Numbered from the stretch's first letter, positions 1-7,428 are shown. The stretch: 23,498 bases of DNA from Vibrio tasmaniensis 1F-187 (GCF_000272405.2 NZ_AJZM02000399.1:1-23498); one strand, 5' to 3'. The notes: a model not told the origin generated them from the sequence alone. Made by a program: numbers and translations.

Positions 1-479
1 CCAGCCGCTGTCGCTTCATCAAGAAGAGACGCGTTCGCGATTTCCATACCAGTTAAGTCCATTACCATTTGTTGGTAATTGAGTAGAGCTTCAAGACGAC
101 CTTGAGAAATCTCTGGTTGGTATGGTGTGTAAGCTGTGTACCAGCCGGGGTTCTCTAAAACGTTACGTAGAATAACGTTTGGAGTGAATGTGTTGTAGTA
201 GCCTTGGCCAATGAAAGTACGTTTCACTTGGTTTAGGTTAGCGATCTCTTTAAGAGAGGTCAGCATGTCCATCTCGCTCAGTGGCGCAGCAAGTGTCATT
301 GGTTTTTCAAGACGGATTTGTGCAGGAACCGTTTCGTCGATCAGTGCGTCTAGGCTAGTCGCGTTGATCGCTTCAAGCATTTTTTGCTGGTCTGCTTTAT
401 TAGGGCCGTTATGACGAGCAACAAACTCGTTTTGCGTACCCAAGTCTTTCAGTAATTGGCTTTGAAGTAATTCAGTCAT
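1..479 (-). CDS. gcvP: Glycine dehydrogenase (decarboxylating), P protein, N-terminal part
   Basis: This is the PLP-dependent P protein of the glycine cleavage system, which decarboxylates glycine and passes the aminomethyl group to the lipoyl arm of GcvH. Only the first 159 codons are in the window; the gene runs off the left edge. The translation starts [10 protein letters not shown] and contains the N-terminal P-protein signatures RHNGP (about residue 22) and FIGQGYYNT followed by [19 protein letters not shown]. The PLP lysine lies in the missing C-terminal half. The ATG at 479 follows an AGAGAG-like weak ribosome-binding site. It is 89 bp downstream of gcvH on the same strand, so glyA-gcvH-gcvP probably form one transcript interrupted by the hairpin at 527-548. 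Family assignment is very secure. Confidence 0.96.
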   Translation of the reverse strand, partial: MTELLQSQLLKDLGTQNEFVARHNGPNKADQQKMLEAINATSLDALIDETVPAQIRLEKPMTLAAPLSEMDMLTSLKEIANLNQVKRTFIGQGYYNTFTPNVILRNVLENPGWYTAYTPYQPEISQGRLEALLNYQQMVMDLTGMEIANASLLDEATAA

Positions 480-526
480 GATATGTTCTACTTTCTCTCT
501 GGAGCCGTGAGCTAGCCCCTAAAATT

Positions 527-548
527 AAGCTGCTCCAAAGAGCAGCTT
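527..548 (-). terminator. Intercistronic hairpin between gcvH and gcvP
   Basis: A 9-bp perfect stem (AAGCTGCTC / GAGCAGCTT, 4-nt loop) lies between the gcvH stop and the gcvP start. On the minus strand it is followed by AATTTTA, a poor U-tract. It may be a partial terminator or attenuator that lowers gcvP relative to gcvH, or an mRNA-stabilising or processing hairpin. The stem is seen directly; its role is inferred. Confidence 0.45.
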
Positions 549-568
549 TATCGTAATGAGGTTACCTA

Positions 569-949
569 TTAGTCTTCTTCTACAGAGCTTAGGTATTCTT
601 CCGCATCTTTAAGGTTGTTTAGTTCAGACGCATCAGACATCTTCACTTTAACAATCCAACCGCCTTCATAAGGTTCTTCGTTGATTAGCTCTGGGCTATC
701 TTCTAATTCTTCGTTGATTTCTACAATTTCGCCAGAGATTGGTGCGTAGATATCAGAAGCTGCTTTCACTGATTCAACCAGAGAGAAGCTTTCGCCAGCT
801 TCAATTTCGTCTTCAGTGTCTGGCAGGTCAACAAACACAACGTCACCTAGTAGCTCTTGAGCGTGCTCAGAAATACCAATAGTTACAGTACCGTCACCGT
901 TGTCTTTTACCCACTCGTGGCTGTCTGCAAACTTTAGTGTATTGTCCAT
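569..949 (-). CDS. gcvH: Glycine cleavage system H protein (lipoyl carrier)
   Basis: This 126-residue protein shuttles the aminomethyl intermediate between GcvP and GcvT on a lipoylated lysine, and is reoxidised by dihydrolipoamide dehydrogenase, which is not encoded here. The lipoyl-domain signature [15 protein letters not shown] is present, with the expected lipoylated lysine at residue 62. The length is close to that of the E. coli protein (129 residues). The start ATG at 949 is preceded by GGAGAA at good spacing. It lies 51 bp downstream of glyA on the same strand and upstream of gcvP, which supports co-transcription. The protein is strongly acidic at the C terminus (ends SVEED), as is usual for the family. 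Identification is secure. Confidence 0.97.
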   Translation of the reverse strand: MDNTLKFADSHEWVKDNGDGTVTIGISEHAQELLGDVVFVDLPDTEDEIEAGESFSLVESVKAASDIYAPISGEIVEINEELEDSPELINEEPYEGGWIVKVKMSDASELNNLKDAEEYLSSVEED

Positions 950-1000
950 TGCTTATTCTCCAAAAATTTATGAGGTTTTAATTTAAATCTTAAAATTGGT

Positions 1001-2293
1001 TTAACGGTAAAGAGGGAAGCGCTTGCAAAGCTCTTTAACTTGCTTGCGAACACGTTGCTCAACTTCAGCATTGCCTTCAGGGCTTTCAACTAAGCCATCA
1101 AGTACATCGCCGATCCATTCACCGATAAGTTTGAATTCTTCAGTGCCAAAACCACGACTGGTTCCAGCTGGCGTGCCTAAACGGATACCAGAAGTAATCA
1201 TAGGCTTCTCTGTATCGAATGGTATGCCATTTTTGTTACATGTGATCCCTGCACGCTCTAATGCTTCTTCAGTTACGTTACCTTTCAAGCCTTTAGGGCG
1301 AAGGTCAACCAACATTAGATGTGTGTCTGTACCGCCAGTCACAATGTCACAACCGCGAGTTTGCAACACTTCAGCAAGAACTTTTGCGTTGTCGATCACT
1401 GAATCAATATAAGTATTAAATTCAGGGCCAAGTGCTTCGCCAAACGCCACTGCTTTAGCCGCGATAACGTGCATTAGTGGGCCGCCTTGAAGGCCAGGGA
1501 ACACTGCAGAGTTGATCTTTTTGTTGATGTCTTCGTGGTTCGTAAGAATCATGCCGCCGCGTGGGCCACGAAGTGTTTTGTGCGTTGTTGTGGTAACAAC
1601 GTGTGCGTGTGGTAGTGGGCTAGGGTGAGCACCTGTCGCGATAAGACCCGCGATGTGTGCCATATCGACCATTAGGATAGCGCCAACTTCGTCAGCAATT
1701 TCGCGGAACTTAGCGAAATCAATAACGCGTGGGATAGCACTACCACCTGCAATAATCATTTTAGGTTGGCTTTCGACAGCTAATGCGCGAACTGCTTCGT
1801 AATCGATTTCAAGTGTGTCGCGGTCTACGCCATATTGAACTGCGTTGAACCACTTACCAGACATTGCAGGACGTGCACCGTGTGTGAGGTGACCACCAGC
1901 ATCTAAAGACATACCAAGGATTGTGTCGCCGGGTTGAAGTAGGGCAAGTTTTACTGCACCGTTTGCTTGAGCGCCAGAGTGAGGCTGCACGTTTACGTAC
2001 TCACATTTGAACAGCTGTTTAGCACGTTCAATTGCGATAGCTTCAACGGTATCTACGTGCTCACAACCACCGTAGTAGCGACGGCCTGGATAGCCTTCTG
2101 CGTATTTGTTGGTTAGGCAAGTGCCTTGAGCTTGCATTACTGCTTTAGAAACGATGTTCTCAGAAGCAATAAGTTCGATTTGTTCGTTTTGACGAGTGTT
2201 CTCTGCTTGGATTCCAGCAAATACGGCGTCGTCAGTGCCTGATAGGTTCGTAGAGAAAAAACTGTCTAAGCTGTGGTTTTGGTAAGCGTTCAT
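1001..2293 (-). CDS. glyA: Serine hydroxymethyltransferase
   Basis: This PLP enzyme interconverts serine plus tetrahydrofolate with glycine plus 5,10-methylene-tetrahydrofolate. The 430-residue sequence carries the family landmarks: LIASENIVS near residue 41, [15 protein letters not shown] near 62-76, VDMAHIAGL near 209, and the PLP motif [14 protein letters not shown] with the Schiff-base lysine at about residue 239. It is roughly 13 residues longer than E. coli GlyA, with an extended N terminus ([17 protein letters not shown]). It heads the minus-strand glyA-gcvH-gcvP set, so this is probably a glycine-catabolism-linked paralogue; a second housekeeping glyA elsewhere is likely but cannot be seen. 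The ATG at 2293 has AAAGG about 9 nt upstream, and that site can pair within the leader (2299-2347). Confidence 0.96.
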   Translation of the reverse strand: MNAYQNHSLDSFFSTNLSGTDDAVFAGIQAENTRQNEQIELIASENIVSKAVMQAQGTCLTNKYAEGYPGRRYYGGCEHVDTVEAIAIERAKQLFKCEYVNVQPHSGAQANGAVKLALLQPGDTILGMSLDAGGHLTHGARPAMSGKWFNAVQYGVDRDTLEIDYEAVRALAVESQPKMIIAGGSAIPRVIDFAKFREIADEVGAILMVDMAHIAGLIATGAHPSPLPHAHVVTTTTHKTLRGPRGGMILTNHEDINKKINSAVFPGLQGGPLMHVIAAKAVAFGEALGPEFNTYIDSVIDNAKVLAEVLQTRGCDIVTGGTDTHLMLVDLRPKGLKGNVTEEALERAGITCNKNGIPFDTEKPMITSGIRLGTPAGTSRGFGTEEFKLIGEWIGDVLDGLVESPEGNAEVEQRVRKQVKELCKRFPLYR

Positions 2294-2298
2294 TGTCG

Positions 2299-2347
2299 AG
2301 ACCTTTCATTAAGCTAATGGTGATTGTTTTTATAGTCCATTAGGTCT
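2299..2347 (-). promoter_or_regulatory. glyA leader fold covering its ribosome-binding site
   Basis: On the minus strand the leader reads AGACCTAATGG, then a 16-nt loop, then CCATTAG, then AGGTCT. An inner stem (CTAATGG/CCATTAG, 2314-2320 with 2337-2343) sits inside or competes with an outer stem (AGACCT/AGGTCT, 2299-2304 with 2342-2347). The outer 3' arm is the glyA Shine-Dalgarno region AAAGGTCT. The pairings are visible, but the outer stem is only 6 bp, so regulation is speculative. Confidence 0.35.
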
Positions 2348-2363
2348 TACGTTGATTTCTGCA

Positions 2364-2379
2364 TCGGTATCGTTTGCGC
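2364..2379. promoter_or_regulatory. Possible PurR-like operator in the glyA/regulator divergent region
   Basis: The minus strand reads GCGCAAACGATACCGA, which matches 11 of 16 positions of the PurR operator ACGCAAACGTTTTCGT, including the GCAAACG core. E. coli glyA is PurR-regulated, which makes the site plausible, but the second half-site is poor. The rest of the 2294-2733 intergenic region (440 bp, AT-rich) shows no glycine-riboswitch core and no gene I can support. Confidence 0.35.
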
Positions 2380-2733
2380 TATATAGGTACAGACATACGT
2401 TGATTGCGTATTAAATATACTCTTACAGCGTCTAAGCGATCGTTGTAGGGTCAATGCAGCACGAATTGGTTCCCAAAAAATCGGGTAAAAAACAGCTCTT
2501 ACAAATGTTAAATCTATCATTTGCGGCAAGCCGAAGTAGCATCTCTTCATCTAACAAGTCGATAACATAGCTCCGTTAAAATCAATTTTCAACAAAAATT
2601 TCCAATAGGAAACAGATTTTCTTGTTTTGCTACGGGGAGCACGCTTTATTTCTCTGTGTGCTCTTTAATCAACAAAGCGCTTTATGCAACAATGAAATTA
2701 ATAGACAGGAAGTAAAAAATTAGTGAGGGACCT

Positions 2734-3357
2734 ATGTCAGAAGACATTTATGATGAGTACCCATCTCTAACGTTGGCGAAGGAAACGTTAGACCAGAATA
2801 TTGAACCACTTAGGCTTGGCCAGCGCATTAAAGACATCCGCGGTAAGCTTGGGATCACGCTAGAAGAAGCAAGCCAAAGAACAGGCTTGGCGCGTTCTAC
2901 GCTCAGTAAAATAGAGAATGAACAGATCTCTCCGACCTTTCAAGCGATGCAGAAATTGGCTATGGGGTTGCAGATAAATATGCCGCAACTCTTTGAACCA
3001 CCAAGAAAAAAAGTCGCTACAGGACGTCGTGATTTAACCAAAGTAGGCCAAGGTAAACCACACCCAACACCCACTTATGAACACGAATTGCTTGCCACAG
3101 AGCTCTCTAATAAGAAGATGATGCCGTTTAAGAGTCGAGTGAGAGCTCGTACTTTTGAAGAGTATAACGATTGGGTGCGCCACGATGGTGAAGAGTTCTT
3201 AATGATCATATCGGGTGATGTGATGTTCTACTCAGAATTCTACGAACCCGTGCCAATGAGTGAAGGCGATAGCATGTATTACGATGCGAATATGGGTCAT
3301 ATGCTGATTTCAACTAGTGCTGAAGATGCACTCATTCTGTGGGTGACTGCAAAATAA
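2734..3357 (+). CDS. XRE-family regulator with C-terminal cupin domain
   Basis: This 207-residue protein has an N-terminal helix-turn-helix of the HTH_3 type at about residues 28-83 (LGQRIKDIRGKLGITLEEAS, then TGLARSTLSKIENEQISPT). A C-terminal cupin fold follows at about 135-205 (RHDGEEFLMIISGDVMFYSE, then EGDSMYYDANMGHM). This architecture is typical of cytosolic repressors that sense a small amino-acid-like effector in the cupin barrel. The ATG at 2734 has GAGGGA just upstream. It lies between divergent glyA and downstream gcvT, so control of glycine or serine catabolism is the natural inference, but the ligand cannot be read from the sequence. A strong terminator follows at 3448, so gcvT needs its own promoter. 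Confidence 0.88.
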   Translation: MSEDIYDEYPSLTLAKETLDQNIEPLRLGQRIKDIRGKLGITLEEASQRTGLARSTLSKIENEQISPTFQAMQKLAMGLQINMPQLFEPPRKKVATGRRDLTKVGQGKPHPTPTYEHELLATELSNKKMMPFKSRVRARTFEEYNDWVRHDGEEFLMIISGDVMFYSEFYEPVPMSEGDSMYYDANMGHMLISTSAEDALILWVTAK

Positions 3358-3409
3358 CTGTAGGTCACAGCAAAATAAGCTAACAAGTTTTGAATTTCTT
3401 ATAGTGGAT

Positions 3410-3421
3410 GCAAACGTTTGC
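3410..3421. promoter_or_regulatory. Perfect PurR-core palindrome GCAAACGTTTGC
   Basis: A perfect 12-bp palindrome matches the core of PurR operators. It lies just after the regulator stop codon and before that gene's terminator, about 400 bp upstream of the gcvT start. This position is odd for a simple repressor site. It may mark an upstream promoter for gcvT, or be bound by another LacI-family protein with a similar core. Confidence 0.4.
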
Positions 3422-3447
3422 TTTTGTTTTGAACGTTAGCTAATAGA

Positions 3448-3485
3448 CGCGATATTGATGCGAAAATCATCAATATCGCGTTTTT
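3448..3485 (+). terminator. Rho-independent terminator of the XRE-cupin gene
   Basis: A 13-bp perfect stem (CGCGATATTGATG / CATCAATATCGCG) with a 7-nt loop is followed by five T residues. It should separate the regulator transcript from gcvT. Confidence 0.88.
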
Positions 3486-3827
3486 GCATGTACCGAACAA
3501 TTGTTTTTAAATTGTTAAATGTCACATTTTGAGCTGTTTGACTATTGTTAAGGGTGTAAAACTGACGCAGGCTTGTTTATTATAGTGAACATGGTTTACT
3601 CATGTTGATTGAAGTTTACTGAAGTGAATTCTTAGAAAGTGAGTTGTATGGGTTCTGTACAGTTATTCATAATTTATAGAGCCAACGATATAAGCCTATA
3701 TAAAGGACATCACTTTTTACTATCTACTGTTTCTAACGTTAACCAGTATCGTTAGAGGCGACTCTAAATAGAGATATAAGCGGCAGACTCGATTTTGGAC
3801 AGCCTGCAACGCTTCATGGAGAATAAA
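3486..3827 (+). promoter_or_regulatory. Long upstream/leader region of gcvT with alternative stems
   Basis: This is 342 bp between the preceding terminator and the gcvT ATG. Two pairings share bases and cannot coexist: AACGATA (3684-3690) with TATCGTT (3747-3753), and CTAACG (3733-3738) with CGTTAG (3750-3755). A further stem AACATG/CATGTT lies near 3588-3606. I do not see the glycine-riboswitch core (GCCGAAGG with a downstream CAGGCAAAAGGACAG-like segment). A TATTAT at about 3578 could be a -10 box, but I see no good -35. Confidence 0.4.
3648..3755 (+). CDS. Possible 35-codon leader ORF upstream of gcvT
   Basis: An ATG at 3648 opens 35 codons ending in TAG at 3753-3755. The peptide begins MGSVQLFIIYRA and ends NVNQYR. 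GTGAG sits 4 nt before the ATG as a possible weak ribosome-binding site. Its stop codon falls inside the 3' arm shared by the two alternative stems of the gcvT leader, so translation could influence folding. Codons are not strongly enriched for Gly (2) or Ser (4). No known leader peptide is recognised, and it may be chance. Confidence 0.2.
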   Translation: MGSVQLFIIYRANDISLYKGHHFLLSTVSNVNQYR

Positions 3828-4961
3828 ATGACTCAAGAACACGCTAATCAAGACCTACTAACAACACCACTGCATGCACTTCACGTTGAAGAGGGTGCAA
3901 AGATGGTTCCTTTCGCTGGCTACGATATGCCCGTCCAGTACCCACTTGGTGTAAAGAAAGAGCATTTACATACTCGTGATGCTGCTGGTCTTTTTGATGT
4001 TTCTCACATGGGGCAACTTCGTCTACATGGTGTAAACGCAGCTGCTGTCTTAGAATCGTTGGTTCCTGTAGATATTATCGACCTTCCTTCTGGTAAACAG
4101 CGTTATGCGTTCTTTACTAACGAGCAGGGCGGCATTATGGATGACCTGATGGTTGCTAATTTAGGCGACCACCTATTTGTTGTTGTGAATGCAGCTTGTA
4201 AGACACAAGATATCGACCATCTAACGGCGCACCTTCCAGCTGACGTCGAAATGGAAGTGATTGATGACCGCGCTCTATTAGCCCTTCAAGGCCCTAAAGC
4301 GTCTGAAGTTCTTGCTCGTTTCCAACCTAGCGTTGCAGACATGTTGTTCATGGACGTTCAAAAAGTCGATATCGATGGCGTTGAATGCATCGTGAGCCGC
4401 AGTGGTTACACGGGGGAAGATGGCTACGAGATCTCTGTTCCTAACGATCACGCTGAAGCACTGGCACGCAAGCTAACATCAGAAGCGGAAGTTGAGTGGA
4501 TTGGCCTTGGTGCTCGTGACTCACTTCGTCTTGAGTGTGGTCTATGTCTATATGGTCACGATCTAGATACAACGACAACGCCAGTAGAAGCCAGCCTTCT
4601 ATGGGGCATTCAAAAAGTGCGTCGTACAGACGGTGAACGTGCAGGCGGTTTCCCTGGCGCTGATATCATCCTTGAGCAAATCGCAACCAAAGATGTTCAA
4701 CGTAAGCGTGTTGGTCTTGTTGGTCAAACTAAAGCGCCAGTACGTGAAGGCGCTGAGCTGTTCGATGCTGAAGACAACAAGATTGGTGTTGTAACAAGCG
4801 GTACAGCGGGGCCTAATGCAGGCAAACCTGTTTCTATGGCATATGTACGCACTGATCTAGCAGTAATTGGCACTGAAGTATTCGCTGAAGTTCGTGGTAA
4901 GAAGCTACCAATGACAGTAGAAAAAATGCCATTCGTACCTCAACGTTACTACCGTGGCTAA
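3828..4961 (+). CDS. gcvT: Aminomethyltransferase, T protein of the glycine cleavage system
   Basis: GcvT transfers the methylene unit from aminomethyl-lipoyl GcvH to tetrahydrofolate and releases ammonia. The 377-residue protein shows the family signatures FAGYDMPVQYP, LFDVSHMGQ, NEQGGIMDDL (with the folate-site aspartate region), SRSGYTGEDGYEI, LGARDSLRLE and, in the C-terminal barrel, GTAGPNAGKPVSMAYV. An in-frame TTG lies 33 nt upstream, but I chose the ATG at 3828 because GGAG sits 6 nt before it and the protein then begins MTQEHANQDLL, as expected for the family (E. coli is 364 residues). It stands apart from gcvH/gcvP on the opposite strand, unlike the E. coli gcvTHP operon, and ends at its own terminator. 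Confidence 0.96.
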   Translation: MTQEHANQDLLTTPLHALHVEEGAKMVPFAGYDMPVQYPLGVKKEHLHTRDAAGLFDVSHMGQLRLHGVNAAAVLESLVPVDIIDLPSGKQRYAFFTNEQGGIMDDLMVANLGDHLFVVVNAACKTQDIDHLTAHLPADVEMEVIDDRALLALQGPKASEVLARFQPSVADMLFMDVQKVDIDGVECIVSRSGYTGEDGYEISVPNDHAEALARKLTSEAEVEWIGLGARDSLRLECGLCLYGHDLDTTTTPVEASLLWGIQKVRRTDGERAGGFPGADIILEQIATKDVQRKRVGLVGQTKAPVREGAELFDAEDNKIGVVTSGTAGPNAGKPVSMAYVRTDLAVIGTEVFAEVRGKKLPMTVEKMPFVPQRYYRG

Positions 4962-4991
4962 TCTCTTTTAAGAGCAACTATTAAGCTAAAC

Positions 4992-5047
4992 AAAGCCTAC
5001 TGTTTGATTCTCTGTATAGAGAAGTTCAATGGTAGGCTTTTTTGTTT
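4992..5047 (+). terminator. Rho-independent terminator after gcvT
   Basis: A stem AAAGCCTAC / GTAGGCTTT (4992-5000 with 5032-5040) encloses an inner TTCTCT/AGAGAA stem and is followed by a T-rich tract (TTTGTTT) 30 bp past the gcvT stop. Confidence 0.8.
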
Positions 5048-5060
5048 AAGCCTGTCTCCC

Positions 5061-5114
5061 TTTTTATGAACGTATCTATTTTTATAAACGTATCTAATTT
5101 TAAGAGCGTATAAC
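5061..5114. repeat. Short tandem repeat, 18-bp period, three units
   Basis: Unit 1 (5061-5078, TTTTTATGAACGTATCTA) and unit 2 (5079-5096, TTTTTATAAACGTATCTA) differ at one base. A third, decayed unit (5097-5114) matches at 11 of 18 positions. The repeat lies between the gcvT terminator and the protease gene, in a 226-bp AT-rich spacer that also holds a palindrome near 5151-5166 and a TATAAT at 5197-5202. Confidence 0.75.
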
Positions 5115-5274
5115 TTTCTATATCGCTACAAGCCCAGATACCTGAAAGTTCGTTTTTTAAAACGAGACATATGGCTATATCATTAAAATTGCTTACTATA
5201 ATATTAGTGGTACGTGTTATGGTGACGATTCATCATTTTTGTAAATAAGTAGTAGGGGTTACAAGGAGTTATCT

Positions 5275-6432
5275 ATGAATGTTAACCATACAATGAGTCC
5301 GGTTCGTAAAGCCGTTTTAGGGCTGTTAGCTCCATTGATTTACACATCAAGTGTTATGGCGACGGAAAACTCGGTCGAAAGTGCTCCTAATGTCGGTGTT
5401 TCACCTTATATTATCAATGGTAGCCCCACAACAGATGCAGAACTAACTAATACTTATCCAACGTTTACTAGCCTGTACTTTCATGATGGTTCAAAATTTT
5501 CTAACTACTGTGGTGGAACCATTATAGATGCACAATTCGTGCTTACCGCTGCCCATTGTGTGTATGAAAGTTACGCGTGGATGCTTAATACTTGGGTTGT
5601 TCCAGGAATGGCAGATCAAACAAAATATAACAACGGTGGATACCAATCAGCACGAGTCGAAAAGATATATTATCCAAGTGACTATAGTAATAATCTTGAT
5701 CCCATCAACGGGAAAGTATTACCAAACGATATTGCTATCTTGAAACTCAAAACAGCCTTAAATGTACGAGACTACTCTTCTTCAATTAACTCTACATTCG
5801 ACAATGTCTATGCATTGAATCGTGGTCAAGATACGTTTAAGGCAGTTGGCCGAGGCTTGACGAGTCATATAACTGATGACCAAGGCAAAACTGTTTCTAG
5901 AACTGCTACCAATGTAGTAAATCAAGCGAATTTAACCTTCGATGCTACAAATAGCTGTAATTCAACAGACAAACAGCTTTGTTTTGATGGAGCGCAGTTC
6001 AATGGATACAAAAACTCGACCTGTAATGGTGATTCAGGCGGTCCTGTCTATTGGTGGGATGGGGTTAGCTATCAGCAAATAGGCATTACGAGTTACGGGC
6101 CAGCTACATGTGGAAGCCTTACTGAAAAATACACGTCTGTTTTTACGGAAGTTTATGATTATGCAGGATGGATAGATCGAGTTGTTTCAGGCACTGAAAA
6201 CGCAACTTTTGAAGTTAGAAGTACACCGAGTTCTCGTGTTCTCGTACGAGTGAGCGATGGTGAAACCGTTGATTCATCTTCTGCTTTGTTAAATGAAACG
6301 TCAATGCCGAAGATAAGCCTATCGGGCGGGTCTAATTCAGGCACCAACTCAGGCTCTAGTAGCGGCGGTTCTTTGGGGTTCTTGTCGATATTCGCGCTTG
6401 GTTTACTTATTTTAAGAAGACAATCTATTTAA
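5275..6432 (+). CDS. Secreted S1-family serine protease with GlyGly-CTERM anchor
   Basis: This is a 385-residue chymotrypsin-fold protease. Residues 1-29 form a signal peptide (hydrophobic AVLGLLAPLIYTSSV, cleavage near VMA). A short propeptide leads to the activation-type sequence YIINGS (45-50). The catalytic triad is visible: LTAAHC His94, NDIAIL Asp152, and GDSGGP Ser254. The residue in the trypsin Asp189 position is Ser248 (STCNGDSGGP), so specificity may be chymotrypsin-like rather than trypsin-like. After a linker domain the C terminus has a Ser/Gly tract, GGSLG, a hydrophobic segment and RR, the tripartite GlyGly-CTERM signal processed by rhombosortase. By analogy with Vibrio Ves proteases it is probably exported by type II secretion. 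AAGGAG precedes the ATG at 5275. Confidence 0.93.
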   Translation: MNVNHTMSPVRKAVLGLLAPLIYTSSVMATENSVESAPNVGVSPYIINGSPTTDAELTNTYPTFTSLYFHDGSKFSNYCGGTIIDAQFVLTAAHCVYESYAWMLNTWVVPGMADQTKYNNGGYQSARVEKIYYPSDYSNNLDPINGKVLPNDIAILKLKTALNVRDYSSSINSTFDNVYALNRGQDTFKAVGRGLTSHITDDQGKTVSRTATNVVNQANLTFDATNSCNSTDKQLCFDGAQFNGYKNSTCNGDSGGPVYWWDGVSYQQIGITSYGPATCGSLTEKYTSVFTEVYDYAGWIDRVVSGTENATFEVRSTPSSRVLVRVSDGETVDSSSALLNETSMPKISLSGGSNSGTNSGSSSGGSLGFLSIFALGLLILRRQSI

Positions 6433-6517
6433 AGTTAAGTAGACGTTCATCAGCATGATTGAGGGCTATACCTCGACAGGTTGTTCATTTAAGCATTAAT
6501 GAAAGAAGTCTTAGATT

Positions 6518-6549
6518 AAGTCGACGCTAAAAAGCATCAGCGTCGACTT
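6518..6549. terminator. Hairpin between convergent protease and small hypothetical gene
   Basis: An 11-bp perfect inverted repeat (AAGTCGACGCT / AGCGTCGACTT, 10-nt loop) lies between two convergent genes. No clear T-tract follows on either strand, so it is a plausible but non-canonical bidirectional terminator. Confidence 0.5.
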
Positions 6550-6572
6550 GGTTATTTCGGTGTACTATCGCT

Positions 6573-6911
6573 TCAAACTTGTCGATATGCCTGCTTATTG
6601 ATTTTCGCCTTCCTGCTATACCTTTCGACAATTTCATCCATTTGCTTTATGGCATCGTTGATATTTTGAATACCACCTTGTACAACACCTTTCTCGCTTT
6701 GGTTCAATGCAGAAAAGGCCTGTTTTAATTCTTTATCTTCCAGCATATTTCCGTGTAACAGCACTTCTTTGTAAGTCAGTAATCTCTGCTGTACCGCAAC
6801 AATTTCATTACGGGTATCTTCTGATTCTAAAGCCTGTTGTATGCAAGGAAATGCCAATTTATAGAGATTCGCAATTTCCAATTTCACGCTATCATTATTC
6901 GCAATTTGCAA
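6573..6911 (-). CDS. Unrecognised small helical protein
   Basis: I do not recognise this 112-residue protein. It looks entirely alpha-helical and charged, with no signal peptide or membrane segment. The second half (DKELKQAFSALNQ, then GIQNINDAIKQMDEIVERYS) could form a coiled coil. The only in-frame start at the 5' end is a TTG at 6911, directly after an in-frame TAA, with AGGA about 11 nt upstream; a GTG eight codons later is an alternative. The start region contains an in-frame near-duplication (see 6867-6914). It is divergent from the XRE regulator at 7111 across a 199-bp spacer, an arrangement seen in small regulator-target pairs, but no function can be assigned. Confidence 0.55.
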   Translation of the reverse strand: MQIANNDSVKLEIANLYKLAFPCIQQALESEDTRNEIVAVQQRLLTYKEVLLHGNMLEDKELKQAFSALNQSEKGVVQGGIQNINDAIKQMDEIVERYSRKAKINKQAYRQV

Positions 6912-6914
6912 TTT
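6867..6914. repeat. 18-bp direct repeat at a 30-bp offset, in frame
   Basis: ATTCGCAATTTCCAATTT (6867-6884) recurs as ATTCGCAATTTGCAATTT (6897-6914), with 17 of 18 bases identical. The offset of 30 bp keeps the reading frame of the minus-strand gene and gives repeated (Q/E)IAN residues at its N terminus. It overlaps the proposed TTG start. Confidence 0.7.
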
Positions 6915-7110
6915 TTCTTATTTCCTAGCTCTTGATAATTCAAACTTATCTGCCCGTGAGTTAACGCCGTTGTAAGTATGAAAGTCCATGAAACGTAACG
7001 TTTTTATCGGCCGAATAATATGCCTTTAATCACTTATGTAAACTGTTCTAAGTCAATATGGTCTGCTTCTTGCTGAAATTAGGTCATAACTGTCTATTCT
7101 GGAGGTGCTT

Positions 7111-7428
7111 ATGTCACAAGAACCTATAGTCATTGCGCTGATTGAGCGTAGGAAGCTAGGCAATTGGTCTCAAGAAAAATTAGCGGCTAGCGCAGGGATG
7201 AGCTTGAAAACCTATCAACGAATTGAGCGGGGAGAGGCTGATATCAAAATGTCTCAGTATCGTTCGATCACGAGAACCTTGAAAGTTACGGACTTGGATG
7301 TCGTACTCGACGTTGTAGGAGCGTCTGAAGCAGCAGCGGAAGATGTAGCTGCTGCTAGTCGTTTGTTAACCAGTGAAGAGCGAATGCTGTTGATTAAACT
7401 GATTTTGTCGGTCAAAAAACAGAAGTAG
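7111..7428 (+). CDS. Small XRE-family DNA-binding protein
   Basis: This is a 105-residue protein whose first 60 residues form a helix-turn-helix (SQEKLAASAGMSLKTYQRIE, with a preceding LIERRKLGNW). The C terminus (about 65-105) is Ala-rich then basic, and may be a dimerisation helix. I chose the ATG at 7111, giving MSQEPIVIAL, because GGAGG lies 5 nt before it; the upstream in-frame GTG overlaps that site. It is divergent from the 112-residue unrecognised gene at 6573-6911, so autoregulation or control of that neighbour is plausible. There is no toxin-like partner in the same operon and no integrase nearby. No clear terminator follows in the 176 bp before arfB. Confidence 0.8.
   Translation: MSQEPIVIALIERRKLGNWSQEKLAASAGMSLKTYQRIERGEADIKMSQYRSITRTLKVTDLDVVLDVVGASEAAAEDVAAASRLLTSEERMLLIKLILSVKKQK

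Noticed and set aside
1023..1412. Long plus-strand ORF opposite glyA, and similar long ORFs opposite fhs (11460-12224) and gsk (13395-13814)
   Set aside because: They are antisense to well-identified genes, and their composition is that of a shadow frame.
2347..2550. 67-codon minus-strand ORF in the glyA/regulator spacer
   Set aside because: No ribosome-binding site, odd composition and overlap with the glyA leader and PurR-like site; treated as chance.
3510..3530. CRP site before gcvT
   Set aside because: Only one half-site (AAATGTGAC on the minus strand) matches; the other half is too poor.
2294..3827. Glycine riboswitch before glyA or gcvT
   Set aside because: Neither strand shows the conserved aptamer core (GCCGAAGG and the AGGCAAAAGGACAG-like segment). 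GCCGAAGTAGCA at 2530 is only a partial resemblance with no supporting stems.
6573..7428. Toxin-antitoxin module
   Set aside because: The genes are divergent rather than in one operon, and the 112-residue protein has no toxin motif I recognise.
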